Shown here: one piece after another, positions 53,581 to 61,045 of the stretch
Layout: every line of letters starts with the position of its first letter
Numbering within the stretch: the stretch's first letter is position 1
Source: a virus
Virus record (IMG/VR): IMGVR_UViG_3300033146_003955
Span: 1-64,000 of that record
Length of the DNA stretch: 64,000 nucleotides
Strand: one strand, 5' to 3'
Made by a program: the position numbers and the translations under genes
The notes under the pieces: generated by a model
Databases searched by the model: none
Told to the model about the DNA's origin: nothing
Seen by the model: only the letters and a program-made list of their open reading frames with translations

Positions 53581-53740
53581 GGGGATTAGTATATAAGCTA
53601 GTACAGTCGTTAATCGAGTGTAACAGTATCTGGAAACCACTGCAGGGGCGGTACAGAAAAGCTATACACAGTATAGGAGTTGCAACTCTTGTACTTAAAG
53701 TGATTAAAGAAAGGAGAGAGGTTCATAGCCTCTTGTCCCC
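53581..53740 (+). ncRNA. Possible tRNA-like structured RNA
   Basis: The 190-base gap after the tRNA holds GGGGAT...(53581) that can pair with 53735-53740 (GTCCCC), a D-like arm GTAT/GTAC around ATAAGCTA, and a T-like arm AGAGG-TTCATAG-CCTCT (53717-53733) directly before the acceptor-like strand. About 85 extra bases lie between, with hairpins TATAC-ACA-GTATA and GAGTT-GC-AACTC. The T loop lacks the conserved A58. It may be a degenerate or intron-containing tRNA, a tRNA-like RNA, or chance. Confidence 0.3.
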
Positions 53741-53764
53741 CTTATTTTATAAAAGGAAAATATA

Positions 53765-54118
53765 ATGAGACAGATTAAAAGAGTACCGGAAAATGGCTTT
53801 ATTTATATAATTGCAAAACGTGATAAACATGATGTTTTAAGAGTTCATAGTACGGAAGGTTTATATGCACGACATAACAGTTTCGGTGAAAAAGAGGGAC
53901 TAGTTTATTTATATAATAAAAAAGAATTACTTAAAATTAAAACGAAGAAGGACGATTTTGTTATTAAGATAACATCTAAAGCTATAAAACAAATGTATGA
54001 AATAACACGTAAGAAAAGTTGGGATATATATTCTTATTATATTAAAGATAGAGTTGATCCTCTTTATAGGACGGCATTAAAATATGGAAATGGTAAACAT
54101 TCAAAGCATGTTGCATAA
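53765..54118 (+). CDS. Hypothetical basic protein, 117 aa
   Basis: A Lys/Arg/Tyr-rich protein (MRQIKRVPENGFIYIIAKRDKHD). AAAAGGA precedes the ATG. Begins as a beta-rich fold (GFIYIIAKR, GLVYLYNKKELLKIKT) and ends HSKHVA. No family recognised. Its stop overlaps a GCATA-type palindrome. Confidence 0.6.
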   Translation: MRQIKRVPENGFIYIIAKRDKHDVLRVHSTEGLYARHNSFGEKEGLVYLYNKKELLKIKTKKDDFVIKITSKAIKQMYEITRKKSWDIYSYYIKDRVDPLYRTALKYGNGKHSKHVA

Positions 54119-54188
54119 TTTATATTATGCAGAAAAGGCTAAAGCTTTATTATTAAGACCATATTGTTTCCATTGGAGTTCCAAATGA
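54108..54188 (+). CDS. Short frame with AK-LL motif, doubtful gene
   Basis: A 26-residue frame (MLHNLYYAEKAKALLLRPYC) overlapping the previous stop and, by ATGA, the next start. Its AEKAKALLLRPYC resembles the openings of the next two proteins (EEVKAKHLLLGSKC and ELAKQLLLGRDC), so it may be a truncated third member of that family. No good ribosome site. Confidence 0.35.
   Translation: MLHNLYYAEKAKALLLRPYCFHWSSK
54113..54130 (+). promoter_or_regulatory. GCATA-type motif forming a palindrome
   Basis: GCATAATTTATATTATGC, an inverted repeat and close match to the recurrent motif, 72 bases before the start at 54185. If the motif is functional, its symmetry here suggests protein-dimer binding. 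Confidence 0.4.
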
Positions 54189-54463
54189 ATGAGGAAGTGA
54201 AAGCTAAACATCTCCTTTTAGGAAGCAAATGTAGTAATTGTATATATTGTGGTGCTGAGCCTAATAAAATTAGTTGTGTTCTCTCTCAATCATCTATAGG
54301 TAAAAATCGTATTTTTATACATGAAAATTTTTGTAGTTTTTATCTCTCAGACAAACTTATGAAAAATGAAAATTTCCATAGCAAGGTATATTCTAATTTA
54401 AAAAATTTTGGAAATTTGGAGAATGTTGTTAAGGAAATGGAGACATATCGTGGAATTAGCTAA
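54185..54463 (+). CDS. Four-Cys cluster protein, copy 1
   Basis: A 92-residue protein starting MNEEVKAKHLLLGSKC. I use ATG 54185 (GGAG six bases upstream) rather than TTG 54164. Cysteines CSNCIYCG, then CVL and NFCSFY, follow the pattern C..CIY...C.L......C..Y, shared with the next gene. Such spacing occurs in small Fe-S or zinc proteins. Function unknown. Confidence 0.62.
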   Translation: MNEEVKAKHLLLGSKCSNCIYCGAEPNKISCVLSQSSIGKNRIFIHENFCSFYLSDKLMKNENFHSKVYSNLKNFGNLENVVKEMETYRGIS

Positions 54464-54725
54464 ACAACTTTTATTAGGGAGGGATTGTAAGAACTGTATA
54501 TATTATACTACTCGTGAAAAGCTTGTGAGCGATCGTTGTATGTTGGAACATTATCCTGGAAGGGGAGACGATTATCCAGGTCATAATTTGTGCACCTCAT
54601 ATGCTTCTTGCACTATACAGAATAATAATGATTTTATGCGTGCTATAATGCTTCGCAAGAATTACGTCACATTTGATGATATGAAATACTTTGTAGAAAA
54701 AGTAGAAGAATATAAAGATGAATGA
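54450..54725 (+). CDS. Four-Cys cluster protein, copy 2
   Basis: A 91-residue paralogue: MELAKQLLLGRDCKNCIYYTTREK, then RCMLEH and LCTSY. GTG 54450 has TGGAG upstream and aligns with the start of the previous copy; the ATG at 54408 would overlap it by 56 bases. Metal or Fe-S binding is inferred only from cysteine spacing. Confidence 0.6.
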   Translation: MELAKQLLLGRDCKNCIYYTTREKLVSDRCMLEHYPGRGDDYPGHNLCTSYASCTIQNNNDFMRAIMLRKNYVTFDDMKYFVEKVEEYKDE

Positions 54726-54736
54726 TTTAAAAATAT

Positions 54737-54916
54737 ATGAAGTATAGAAACGAAGTAAGATCTACAATATATGTAAGGCCGCTACATAATCCTAAACGAG
54801 GGAAATGTGATTTATGTTCTACTTATACTTGGACACATAATACAGAGTTTGAAGGTGAGGAATTATATCTTTGTAATAAATGTAAAGAGGATTTGTTTTA
54901 TCATGAAAGTAGGTGA
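54737..54916 (+). CDS. Small zinc-ribbon protein, 59 aa
   Basis: A short gene: MKYRNEVRSTIYVRPLHNPKRGKCDLCSTYTW, then ELYLCNKCKEDLF. Two CxxC pairs about 25 residues apart make a compact zinc ribbon. It overlaps the next gene by 14 bases. The strength of the CxxC pattern favours a real gene even though it is short. A longer frame from 54807 in another phase is its shadow. Confidence 0.6.
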   Translation: MKYRNEVRSTIYVRPLHNPKRGKCDLCSTYTWTHNTEFEGEELYLCNKCKEDLFYHESR

Positions 54917-55151
54917 TTGGCTTTTTGAGGCACATGATATAGGAGGAGATGAAATAAATATATTAATGGAAATTATATATATTGATAAAGATGAACTTGA
55001 AGTTATGTGGTATGATACGAAAGAAAGTTGGCCAGAAATAGATAAAGAAGTAATAGCAAGAGATGAAATAGAACGTTATTTAGACACAGGCGATATTGTA
55101 ATAATAAATGAAATAGAAGCAGCTAAATATTTATTAGCGGGGATAAAATGA
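54903..55151 (+). CDS. Small acidic protein with AK-LL-G ending
   Basis: An 82-residue acidic protein starting MKVGDWLFEAHDIGGDEINI and ending NEIEAAKYLLAGIK. AAGAGGA lies upstream of ATG 54903. The ending recalls the AK.LL.G openings of neighbouring small proteins. An in-frame ATG at 54807 would overlap most of the zinc-ribbon gene and is rejected. Confidence 0.6.
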   Translation: MKVGDWLFEAHDIGGDEINILMEIIYIDKDELEVMWYDTKESWPEIDKEVIARDEIERYLDTGDIVIINEIEAAKYLLAGIK

Positions 55152-55657
55152 CAAGCGGAAAATTAATTGAATTATTGAAAGAAGTAGATCCAGAAGGTAA
55201 ATATCATATAAGAGCAAGTGGTGGTGCAGTTTTAGATGTTGAGAGGAAACCTGGTTATTGGGACGGGATGTATAGATATTTTGATGAGGATGGTAATTTT
55301 GTAATTTCCACTGAAGGTGATAAAATTGATATTGATTCTATAGACCTAGAAACATGGATTTGGAATAGTAAAGGAAATGAAGATAAGGTTAAATTTGATC
55401 TAACTTACTTAGATGATGGTGAACACGAGAGAGATATTAAAGATAAAATCAAAGAATATGTAAAAGATAGAGACAGGTTAAGTGATCAATTTATGAAATC
55501 TTCTGTTTATGACATAATGTTGAAGATAAAAGGAGGCTGGAAAATTATTCAGAGGGGTGAAAAATGGTCTGGTACTTACTATGTTAAAGGTGTGAGAAAG
55601 AAGAAATTAACTGTGGGTGAAATAAGAACGCTAAAGGATTCGAAGCTCTTTAAATAA
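55148..55657 (+). CDS. Hypothetical phage protein, 169 aa
   Basis: A 169-residue protein (MTSGKLIELLKEVDPEGKYHIRASGGAVLDVERKPGYWDG). The opening SGKLIELLKEVDPEG...IR..GG.I is common in uncharacterised phage proteins. The middle is acidic (DIDSIDLETWIWNSKGNEDKV) and the end basic (GVRKKKLTVGEIRTL). ATGA overlap with the previous gene. No function known. Confidence 0.62.
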   Translation: MTSGKLIELLKEVDPEGKYHIRASGGAVLDVERKPGYWDGMYRYFDEDGNFVISTEGDKIDIDSIDLETWIWNSKGNEDKVKFDLTYLDDGEHERDIKDKIKEYVKDRDRLSDQFMKSSVYDIMLKIKGGWKIIQRGEKWSGTYYVKGVRKKKLTVGEIRTLKDSKLFK

Positions 55658-55723
55658 AAAAAAGGTAGATGGAAATTAATAGTTAAAATGTAATTAAATA
55701 CCTCCTCCCCCTAAAGATAGTAT

Positions 55724-55981
55724 ATGATATATTTCACACCGGAGTTGTATACTTTCTATTCATATGGAATTAATTATGAAACTCGTTACTATTATCACTT
55801 TGATGAGAGTATTGACGTTTGGTATTATTTAATTTATGAAAATGGTCGTATAATTAGAAGCCATGAATTTGATAAATTTCTTCGTCTTCGTTATGATGAT
55901 CACGATAAAATTGATTATGACCCCTCCAATAAAATATGTCATGAATTTTTTCAATTTGTATTTAGATTCGAAGGATTATAA
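55724..55981 (+). CDS. Hypothetical Tyr-rich protein
   Basis: An 85-residue protein (MIYFTPELYTFYSYGINYETRYYYHFDES) rich in Tyr, Phe and Asp. No Shine-Dalgarno precedes the ATG; the leader instead has a pyrimidine run CCTCCTCCCCC. The 66-base gap upstream is otherwise AT-rich. Weak start signals lower confidence. The 99 bases after it hold no gene but carry a GCATA motif. Confidence 0.5.
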   Translation: MIYFTPELYTFYSYGINYETRYYYHFDESIDVWYYLIYENGRIIRSHEFDKFLRLRYDDHDKIDYDPSNKICHEFFQFVFRFEGL

Positions 55982-56044
55982 TGGCAAATAGAAATGGAAG
56001 AAGGTGATCAAATAAGGAATAAGTAGAAAACAAACTTAATAAAA

Positions 56045-56061
56045 GCATAATTAAATATATA
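56045..56061 (+). promoter_or_regulatory. GCATA-type motif (GCATAATTAAATATATA)
   Basis: One of the cleanest copies of the recurrent motif, 36 bases before the GroES-like gene, followed by TAGGAG. Confidence 0.62.
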
Positions 56062-56080
56062 ACTAAAAGTAGGAGTAAAT

Positions 56081-56377
56081 ATGAAATTAAAAGTATTCGG
56101 CGATAGAATTGTTTTTAGAGCCCTTCCAGATGACCAAGTCATAGAAGAGAAATCAGCAGGTGGTATCATTATACCCCAAGCAGTCAGAGAAAATATGAAA
56201 GCTCAAAGACGTAACTACAAAGGTGAAGTAGTTATGGCGGGTGATAAATGCGAATTTGTTAAGGAAGGCGATATAGTTAGCTATGATGAATACGGTGTTG
56301 CATCCTTTTGGCATTTAGGTGAAGAATTGATAATTGTTCGTGAGAAGGATTTAATTGGAAAATATGACGAAGATTAA
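56081..56377 (+). CDS. groES: GroES-like co-chaperonin
   Basis: A 98-residue Cpn10 protein: VFGDRIVFRALPDDQVIEEKSAGGIIIPQ, then GEVVMAGDKCEFVKEGDIVSYDEYG and an ending EELIIVREKDLIGKY. The mobile loop (IEEKSAGGIIIP) that contacts GroEL is present. No GroEL is encoded in the window, so it presumably works with the host chaperonin, as T4 gp31 does for capsid folding. TAGGAG precedes the ATG. A homing endonuclease gene starts at its stop codon (TAATG). Confidence 0.93.
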   Translation: MKLKVFGDRIVFRALPDDQVIEEKSAGGIIIPQAVRENMKAQRRNYKGEVVMAGDKCEFVKEGDIVSYDEYGVASFWHLGEELIIVREKDLIGKYDED

Positions 56378-57456
56378 TGCCTTCTAAATTAACAACCAAA
56401 GAATTTATAAATAAAGCTAAACAAATACATGGCAACAAATATGATTATTCTTTGGTTGATTATAAAAATAATAAAACTAAAGTTAAAATAATATGTTCTA
56501 AGCATGGTATATTTGAACAGGTTGCATCGAATCATATGAACGGTTCGATTTGTCCAATTTGTGCAAATCGTGTTCAATACACAACTAAAGAATTTATAGA
56601 GAAAGCTAAACAAATACATGGTAACAAATATGATTACTCTTTGGTTGTATATAAAGGTAATAAAGGTAAAGTTAAAATAATATGTCCAGAACATGGTATA
56701 TTTGAACAAACGCCTAATAACCATTTAAGTAAAAAAGTTGAATGTCCAAAATGCAAAAATACTAAATATACAACTGAAGAATTTGTAGAGAAAGCTAAAC
56801 AAATACATGGCGAAAAGTATGATTATTCATTAGTTAATTATAAAAATATAAAAACTAAAATTAAAATAATATGCCCTAAACATGGTATATTCGAACAATT
56901 TCCGGTACATCATATTAGAGGCACAAAATGCGCTAAATGTGCAAATTCTAATTTGTATATGACTACCAATGATTTTATAAAAGAAGTCAAAAAAATACAT
57001 GGCGAAAAGTATGATTATTCTTTAGTTGATTATAAAGGTTATATATCAAAAATTAAAATTATATGTATAAAACATGGTATGTTTGAACAAGACACTTATT
57101 CGCATTTACACGGAAGTGGTTGTCCCAAATGTAAAGAAAGTCAAGGTGAAACTAAAGTTCGTTTATTTTTAGAAAAGAAAAATATAAATTATATACAAGA
57201 ATATAAATTTAAAAATTGTGTTTCGAAAGAATCATTAAGATTTGATTTTTATCTTCCTACTGAAAATATCTTAATAGAATATGATGGAGAACAACATTTT
57301 AAAGCTATGAATTATTTTGGTGGCATTGAAGCCTTTAATAGATTAAAAATACGAGATGAAATAAAAAACCAATATTGTATTGATAATGATATACAATTGA
57401 TAAGAATTAAATATGATGAAAGCGTAGAAGATAGATTAAATGAAAGTAATCTTTGA
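56377..57456 (+). CDS. Freestanding homing endonuclease with zinc repeats, copy 1
   Basis: A 359-residue protein. Four tandem units of about 60 residues, [FL]..KAKQIHG.KYDYSLV.YK....K.KIIC..HGIFEQ....H......CP.C, each probably a zinc-binding DNA-recognition module (DUF723 type). The C-terminal nuclease domain, SQGETKVRLFLEKKNINYIQEYKF, RFDFYLPTENILIEYDGEQHF and ending LIRIKYDE, is Vsr/EDxHD-like PD-(D/E)XK. This architecture belongs to the homing endonucleases described as I-Bth0305I-like. Its 3' end overlaps the next gene by 17 bases. A paralogue lies at 62368. Confidence 0.85.
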   Translation: MPSKLTTKEFINKAKQIHGNKYDYSLVDYKNNKTKVKIICSKHGIFEQVASNHMNGSICPICANRVQYTTKEFIEKAKQIHGNKYDYSLVVYKGNKGKVKIICPEHGIFEQTPNNHLSKKVECPKCKNTKYTTEEFVEKAKQIHGEKYDYSLVNYKNIKTKIKIICPKHGIFEQFPVHHIRGTKCAKCANSNLYMTTNDFIKEVKKIHGEKYDYSLVDYKGYISKIKIICIKHGMFEQDTYSHLHGSGCPKCKESQGETKVRLFLEKKNINYIQEYKFKNCVSKESLRFDFYLPTENILIEYDGEQHFKAMNYFGGIEAFNRLKIRDEIKNQYCIDNDIQLIRIKYDESVEDRLNESNL

Positions 57457-57742
57457 GAAAGTACCAAGATGTGATAAATGTCCATATTTTCATATGCATG
57501 ATGTTCCGTACGATGTAGAAATTGATGCGGAACAATGGTATGAATGTGGTTTAACAGATAAAATACTTATCTATTTTGAAAAGTTAGACGAATGGCAAAG
57601 AGAACATGAAATGAAATACCCTTTCACAATTCCAATTTGGTGTCCGCTTGAAAATTGGGACCTTTTTCATTACGCAATAGATGCTACAAAAGAGCAGCAA
57701 ATGATGTTATTTGCGGAAGAATCTAAAGATAAGCATAATTGA
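57440..57742 (+). CDS. Hypothetical protein with Cys motif, phage-common
   Basis: A 100-residue protein (MKVIFEKVPRCDKCPYFHMHDVPYDV...WYECGL...IPIWCPLENW). The CDKCPYF...WYECG...WCPL pattern occurs in small phage proteins of unknown function and could bind metal. Its start lies inside the end of the homing endonuclease, suggesting that the endonuclease invaded between groES and this gene. Its last codons overlap a GCATA motif. Confidence 0.65.
   Translation: MKVIFEKVPRCDKCPYFHMHDVPYDVEIDAEQWYECGLTDKILIYFEKLDEWQREHEMKYPFTIPIWCPLENWDLFHYAIDATKEQQMMLFAEESKDKHN
57733..57742 (+). promoter_or_regulatory. Degenerate GCATA-type motif
   Basis: GCATAATTGA, one mismatch to the core, 58 bases before the HNH gene. 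A short hairpin (57748-57752 with 57759-57763) followed by a T-rich stretch lies between and could be a weak terminator. Confidence 0.35.
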
Positions 57743-57790
57743 TGATGTTCCTTTTGCGAGGAATATATTTTTATATAGGAGGAGCCTAGA

Positions 57791-58432
57791 ATGCAAAACG
57801 TGTTAGACAGCAGAGTGTTAGTACTCAACAAAAATTATAGTCCAATAAGAACTACCTCAGTTAGAGAAGCCTTTACAAAAATCTTCTCAGAAGCTGCTGA
57901 AGTTATAACAGTGGAAGACGGAGTTTATATGAACTACGACTTTGGCTCATGGTCAGAGTTATCAGAGTTTAAGCAGCTCTATGATGCGGACGATACTGAA
58001 CTAGAATTTGTTGATTGGATTAATACCCCGAATACTAAACTTGTGGTTCCTCGTGTGATTAGACTTACTAAATATGATAAAATGCCTAAGTATCAATTAC
58101 GTCTAACTCGTAAGAATATTTATGAGAGAGACGGATATACTTGCCAATACTGTGGAAATAAATATGCGACTGAAGATTTAAATCTCGACCATGTTACACC
58201 TCGCTCTAAAGGCGGAAAGAATACTTGGACAAATCTTGTTTGTTCTTGTATCTCCTGCAACAGGAAGAAGAAGGCACATACTCTTAAAGAGGCTGGTATG
58301 AAGTTACGTAAGAAACCAGTTAAACCACATGAAAATTTCGCCTTCCGTGTGGGTTCTAAAGCTAAAAAGTATAAAGATTGGGAACATTTCCTATCAGACG
58401 CATATTTTAATGTTACATTAGACGAAAGTTAG
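57791..58432 (+). CDS. HNH endonuclease
   Basis: A 213-residue nuclease. N-terminal half (DSRVLVLNKNYSPIRTTSVREAFTKIFSEAAEVI) is the conserved region of the large bacterial HNH family. The HNH domain reads RKNIYERDGYTCQYCGNKYATEDLNLDHVTPRSKGGKNTWTNLVCSCISCNRKKKAHT, with two CxxC zinc knuckles and the DH...N...R catalytic pattern. AGGAGG precedes the ATG. It may be a phage DNA-processing enzyme or a homing nuclease; the long conserved N-terminus favours the former. A terminator follows. Confidence 0.92.
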   Translation: MQNVLDSRVLVLNKNYSPIRTTSVREAFTKIFSEAAEVITVEDGVYMNYDFGSWSELSEFKQLYDADDTELEFVDWINTPNTKLVVPRVIRLTKYDKMPKYQLRLTRKNIYERDGYTCQYCGNKYATEDLNLDHVTPRSKGGKNTWTNLVCSCISCNRKKKAHTLKEAGMKLRKKPVKPHENFAFRVGSKAKKYKDWEHFLSDAYFNVTLDES

Positions 58433-58440
58433 ATAAAATT

Positions 58441-58469
58441 AAGGAGTGAATAAAATCACTCCTTTTTTT
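58441..58469 (+). terminator. Intrinsic terminator after HNH gene
   Basis: Nine-base-pair stem (58441-58449 with 58456-58464), loop ATAAAA and a T-run. Followed 12 bases later by a GCATA motif. Confidence 0.92.
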
Positions 58470-58481
58470 ATTTATATTGTA

Positions 58482-58498
58482 GCATAGTTGTTTATATG
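58482..58498 (+). promoter_or_regulatory. GCATA-type motif abutting a start codon
   Basis: GCATAGTTGTTTATATG: nine bases separate GCATA from the ATG at 58496, the same geometry as at 44542, and again just after a terminator. Confidence 0.45.
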
Positions 58499-58924
58499 AC
58501 AGATGAAAAAGAAAAACAATTGACAGAACGATTTTCATTCCTTAGAACTAGTGGTGATCCGACGAAGGATTTAATGGTTCTCGGTTTCGCATGTAATGAC
58601 GGTTGGTTTCAGACCATCTGGGACCTTTGCGAAGATTTAGATAAGATGAATAAAGAAAGGATGAAAAACATCTCCCAAGATGAGATTGCTAAAGCCATTT
58701 TAGACCACGGGTACAATCCATATGAATTTAAAGTTGTACAAGTTAAAGAGAAATTTGGCTCTCTTAGATTTTATACCAACGTCGCTAATGATAAGATGTA
58801 TAAAAGAATTCGAGAAGCTGAGGATGCCACGACTGAAATATGTGAGGATTGCGGTGCACCTGGTTCTATAAGAAATAATGGTTGGATTAAATGCCAATGC
58901 GATAAATGTTTTGAGAATAAATGA
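58496..58924 (+). CDS. Phage protein with zinc ribbon
   Basis: A 142-residue protein. GWFQTIWDLCEDLDKM, then QVKEKFGSLRFYTNVAND and ICEDCGAPGSIRNNGWIKCQCDKCF. The combination VKEKFG.LRFY...AE..S/T..CE.CG..G........C..C is a well-known uncharacterised phage family with a C-terminal zinc ribbon. The ATG follows a GCATA motif directly with no Shine-Dalgarno. Function unknown. Confidence 0.72.
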   Translation: MTDEKEKQLTERFSFLRTSGDPTKDLMVLGFACNDGWFQTIWDLCEDLDKMNKERMKNISQDEIAKAILDHGYNPYEFKVVQVKEKFGSLRFYTNVANDKMYKRIREAEDATTEICEDCGAPGSIRNNGWIKCQCDKCFENK

Positions 58925-59241
58925 ATATGGAAGAAAACCAATTGGCCAAAGATCTCTTAACTGGTAGATCATCTATTACGTATGTAAAAAAGAATTATAG
59001 TATGAAATTTATGATGCGTGCATCTACTAAGAAAAAGGATTTATATTTCTTTAAAACTCTTTTTAGATATCTAACCCAAAAAAAATATTCGTCGCTATAT
59101 ACATGTAGAAAAATATATAATTTTAACTTTCCTTCAGATGAAAGTAGTTTCGTAATGATGGAAATAAAATTTGACAGGACATCTCCTTGCACTACTGCGG
59201 ACGATCGGTGGGAATCATATAAAAAATTAATGAAAAATTAA
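58921..59241 (+). CDS. Hypothetical basic protein, 106 aa
   Basis: A 106-residue Lys-rich protein (MNMEENQLAKDLLTGRSSITYVKKNYS). ATG 58921 overlaps the previous stop as ATGA; ATG 58927 is an alternative. The N-terminal NQLAKDLLTG matches the AK.LL.G element found in the small proteins at 54185-55151. Unknown function. The ligase promoter lies at its end. Confidence 0.58.
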   Translation: MNMEENQLAKDLLTGRSSITYVKKNYSMKFMMRASTKKKDLYFFKTLFRYLTQKKYSSLYTCRKIYNFNFPSDESSFVMMEIKFDRTSPCTTADDRWESYKKLMKN

Positions 59242-59244
59242 ATT

Positions 59245-59272
59245 TTGGATATGTACATAAATGTAGTATAAT
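59245..59272 (+). promoter_or_regulatory. Sigma-70-like promoter of DNA ligase
   Basis: TTGGAT (59245-59250), 16-base spacer, TATAAT (59267-59272), then AGGAG and ATG 59290. Identical hexamers and spacing to the two minus-strand promoters at 3133-3106 and 27433-27406, so early host-polymerase expression is likely. Confidence 0.78.
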
Positions 59273-59289
59273 AACATTAGGAGAATAAT

Positions 59290-60579
59290 ATGTTAAATGA
59301 TTTATACAATTTAGTAAAAGAATTAAATACTACAAACTCAAGTAATAAGAAGAAAGAGATATTAATAAAGTATCCTCAATGTAAAGAACTTCTTATATGG
59401 GTTTATTCATATAAAACGCTTTTTAATGTCACATCTAAGAATGTAAAAAAAAGGAGTGATTTAAAAGATGCAACTGCTTTTGAAGACATTATAGAACTTT
59501 TAACGGCCCTTAATAATAGAGATATTACAGGCCATGCTGCCATTTCAGCAGTTAATGCCTTCATAGAACATAACTCAGAATTTGAAGATCTCATTTATTT
59601 AATTATAGATAAGAATTTAAAAACACGTACAGACACCTCACTTATCAATAAAGTATGGCCGGGTCTTATACCTACATTTGACGTACAGTTAGCAATTGAT
59701 TATGAGAAGCAGAAACATAAAGTTGATTATGTAAAAGATGAATGGAGATCGAGTCGAAAATTAGATGGCGTAAGGTGTATAGTAAAATGTAACGATAGAG
59801 GAATACCGTCATTTTTTTCGAGGGAAGGTAGAGAGTTCACGACGCTTAATAATATTAAAGAAGATATTATGCATCTTCCTTTAGCATTAAGGAAAAATAA
59901 AGTTTTTGACGGTGAGATTTGTATAGTAGACGAGAATGGTAATGAAAATTATAAATCTATTATGAATGTTATTAAAAAGAAAAATTTTACCATTCCCAAT
60001 CCTCGTCTCATCCTCTTTGATTATTTGAAAATGGATGAATTTCTAACTAAAAAAGGGAAAATAATATTTTCTAAGAGATATGAAGCCCTCAAACTTCTTC
60101 CCTTCAATCCTAGATTTATAGTAGTTACAGACCAGATTCTTATTAAAGATGAAGACCATTTCCAAGAGTTGAGGGATGAAGCAACTGATAATGGGTGGGA
60201 AGGCTTAATAATAAGAAAGGATGTTGTTTACAAGGGAAAGAGAAGTAATGATATGCTTAAAGTTAAGAAATTCCACGATGCTGAATATACAGTTGTTGGT
60301 ATTGAAACTGGACTTTTTAGAATAATTGATAAAGTTACTAAACTTGAGAGAGAAGAAGATATGCTTACTAGGGTTAATATTCTCCATAAAGGCAATGTTG
60401 TTGGTGTTGGAAGTGGTTTTTCTATTAGTGAAAGGCAACGTTATTTTCTCCATCCTGAAGAAATTATCGGAAAGGAAATAACTGTACGCTATTTTGAAAC
60501 AACAAAAGACAAGAATGGAAAGGAAAGTTTAAGATTTCCAACTGTTAAGTTTATATTTGAAAATGGAAGAGATGTATGA
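59290..60579 (+). CDS. ATP-dependent DNA ligase
   Basis: A 429-residue ligase that seals nicks in phage DNA. Nucleotidyltransferase motifs are all visible: motif I RKLDGVR with adenylated Lys157, motif III FSREGREF, IIIa KVFDGEICIVDE, IV EGLIIRK and V NDMLKVKKF. The C-terminal OB-fold contains VGVGSGFSISERQRYF and KEITVRYFE. The N-terminal 130 residues are a helical DNA-binding domain as in T4 gp30-like ligases. It has its own sigma-70-like promoter and overlaps the next small gene by four bases. Confidence 0.95.
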   Translation: MLNDLYNLVKELNTTNSSNKKKEILIKYPQCKELLIWVYSYKTLFNVTSKNVKKRSDLKDATAFEDIIELLTALNNRDITGHAAISAVNAFIEHNSEFEDLIYLIIDKNLKTRTDTSLINKVWPGLIPTFDVQLAIDYEKQKHKVDYVKDEWRSSRKLDGVRCIVKCNDRGIPSFFSREGREFTTLNNIKEDIMHLPLALRKNKVFDGEICIVDENGNENYKSIMNVIKKKNFTIPNPRLILFDYLKMDEFLTKKGKIIFSKRYEALKLLPFNPRFIVVTDQILIKDEDHFQELRDEATDNGWEGLIIRKDVVYKGKRSNDMLKVKKFHDAEYTVVGIETGLFRIIDKVTKLEREEDMLTRVNILHKGNVVGVGSGFSISERQRYFLHPEEIIGKEITVRYFETTKDKNGKESLRFPTVKFIFENGRDV

Positions 60580-60749
60580 TAATTGAAATGGGGTCTATGC
60601 CGATAAACTGGCGGAGAGCAGATATAGTTTTAGTTCATAAAGATAAAGAAATTTATGAAGTAGGAAAGGATAGGCAAAATATATTTGCAAACCTGCCTAG
60701 CACTCTTCACGTAAGTGAAATAGCTAAAATGTTATTAGTGAGAACATAA
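60576..60749 (+). CDS. Small DLxLV-family protein
   Basis: A 57-residue gene (MIIEMGSMPINWRRADIVLVHKDKEIYEVGKDRQ) starting four bases before the ligase stop and ending by TAATG overlap with the next gene. The core RADIVLVHKD...YEV.KDR and ending SEIAKMLLVRT match the same segments in the proteins at 60749 and 61872 and the C-terminus of 61225. Function unknown. Confidence 0.62.
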   Translation: MIIEMGSMPINWRRADIVLVHKDKEIYEVGKDRQNIFANLPSTLHVSEIAKMLLVRT

Positions 60750-61045
60750 TGGATTTAAGCCAATATAAAAGTATTTTTATTACTAAATATAAAATTAATT
60801 ATACTGGAGCAAAAATACCTGATGACAAAGGTTCTGCTCTTAATACATATAGAGCTGATTTAATTTTAATTGATACTGGTAATAACGTTTTTAAAGTTGT
60901 TAAAGATAGATACGAAGCAGCAAATAACACAATAATAATAACTGATAATGAGATGGCAAAATTACAATTATTAGATAATATATTACAACCAATAAAAGGA
61001 ATTAAATTAAAACGAAAGCCAAGATGGTTATTGCAGTTAATATGA
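60749..61045 (+). CDS. Small DLxLV-family protein
   Basis: A 98-residue protein: MDLSQYKSIFITKYKINYTG, then YRADLILIDTGNNVFKVVKDRYEAAN, then DNEMAKLQLLDNI and a basic tail IKGIKLKRKPRW. The opening is shared with 61872 (MLDLTSYKNIVIARPRRN). It overlaps the next gene by four bases. Function unknown. Confidence 0.62.
   Translation: MDLSQYKSIFITKYKINYTGAKIPDDKGSALNTYRADLILIDTGNNVFKVVKDRYEAANNTIIITDNEMAKLQLLDNILQPIKGIKLKRKPRWLLQLI

Noticed and set aside
53517-53765. 82-codon frame starting at GTG in the tRNA
   Set aside because: It begins inside a well-formed tRNA, has no ribosome site and its sequence is better explained by RNA structure. The TAATG overlap with the next gene appears coincidental.
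54807-54902. N-terminal extension of the 82-aa gene
   Set aside because: It reads the zinc-ribbon gene (54737-54916) in the wrong frame; ATG 54903 has a proper ribosome site.
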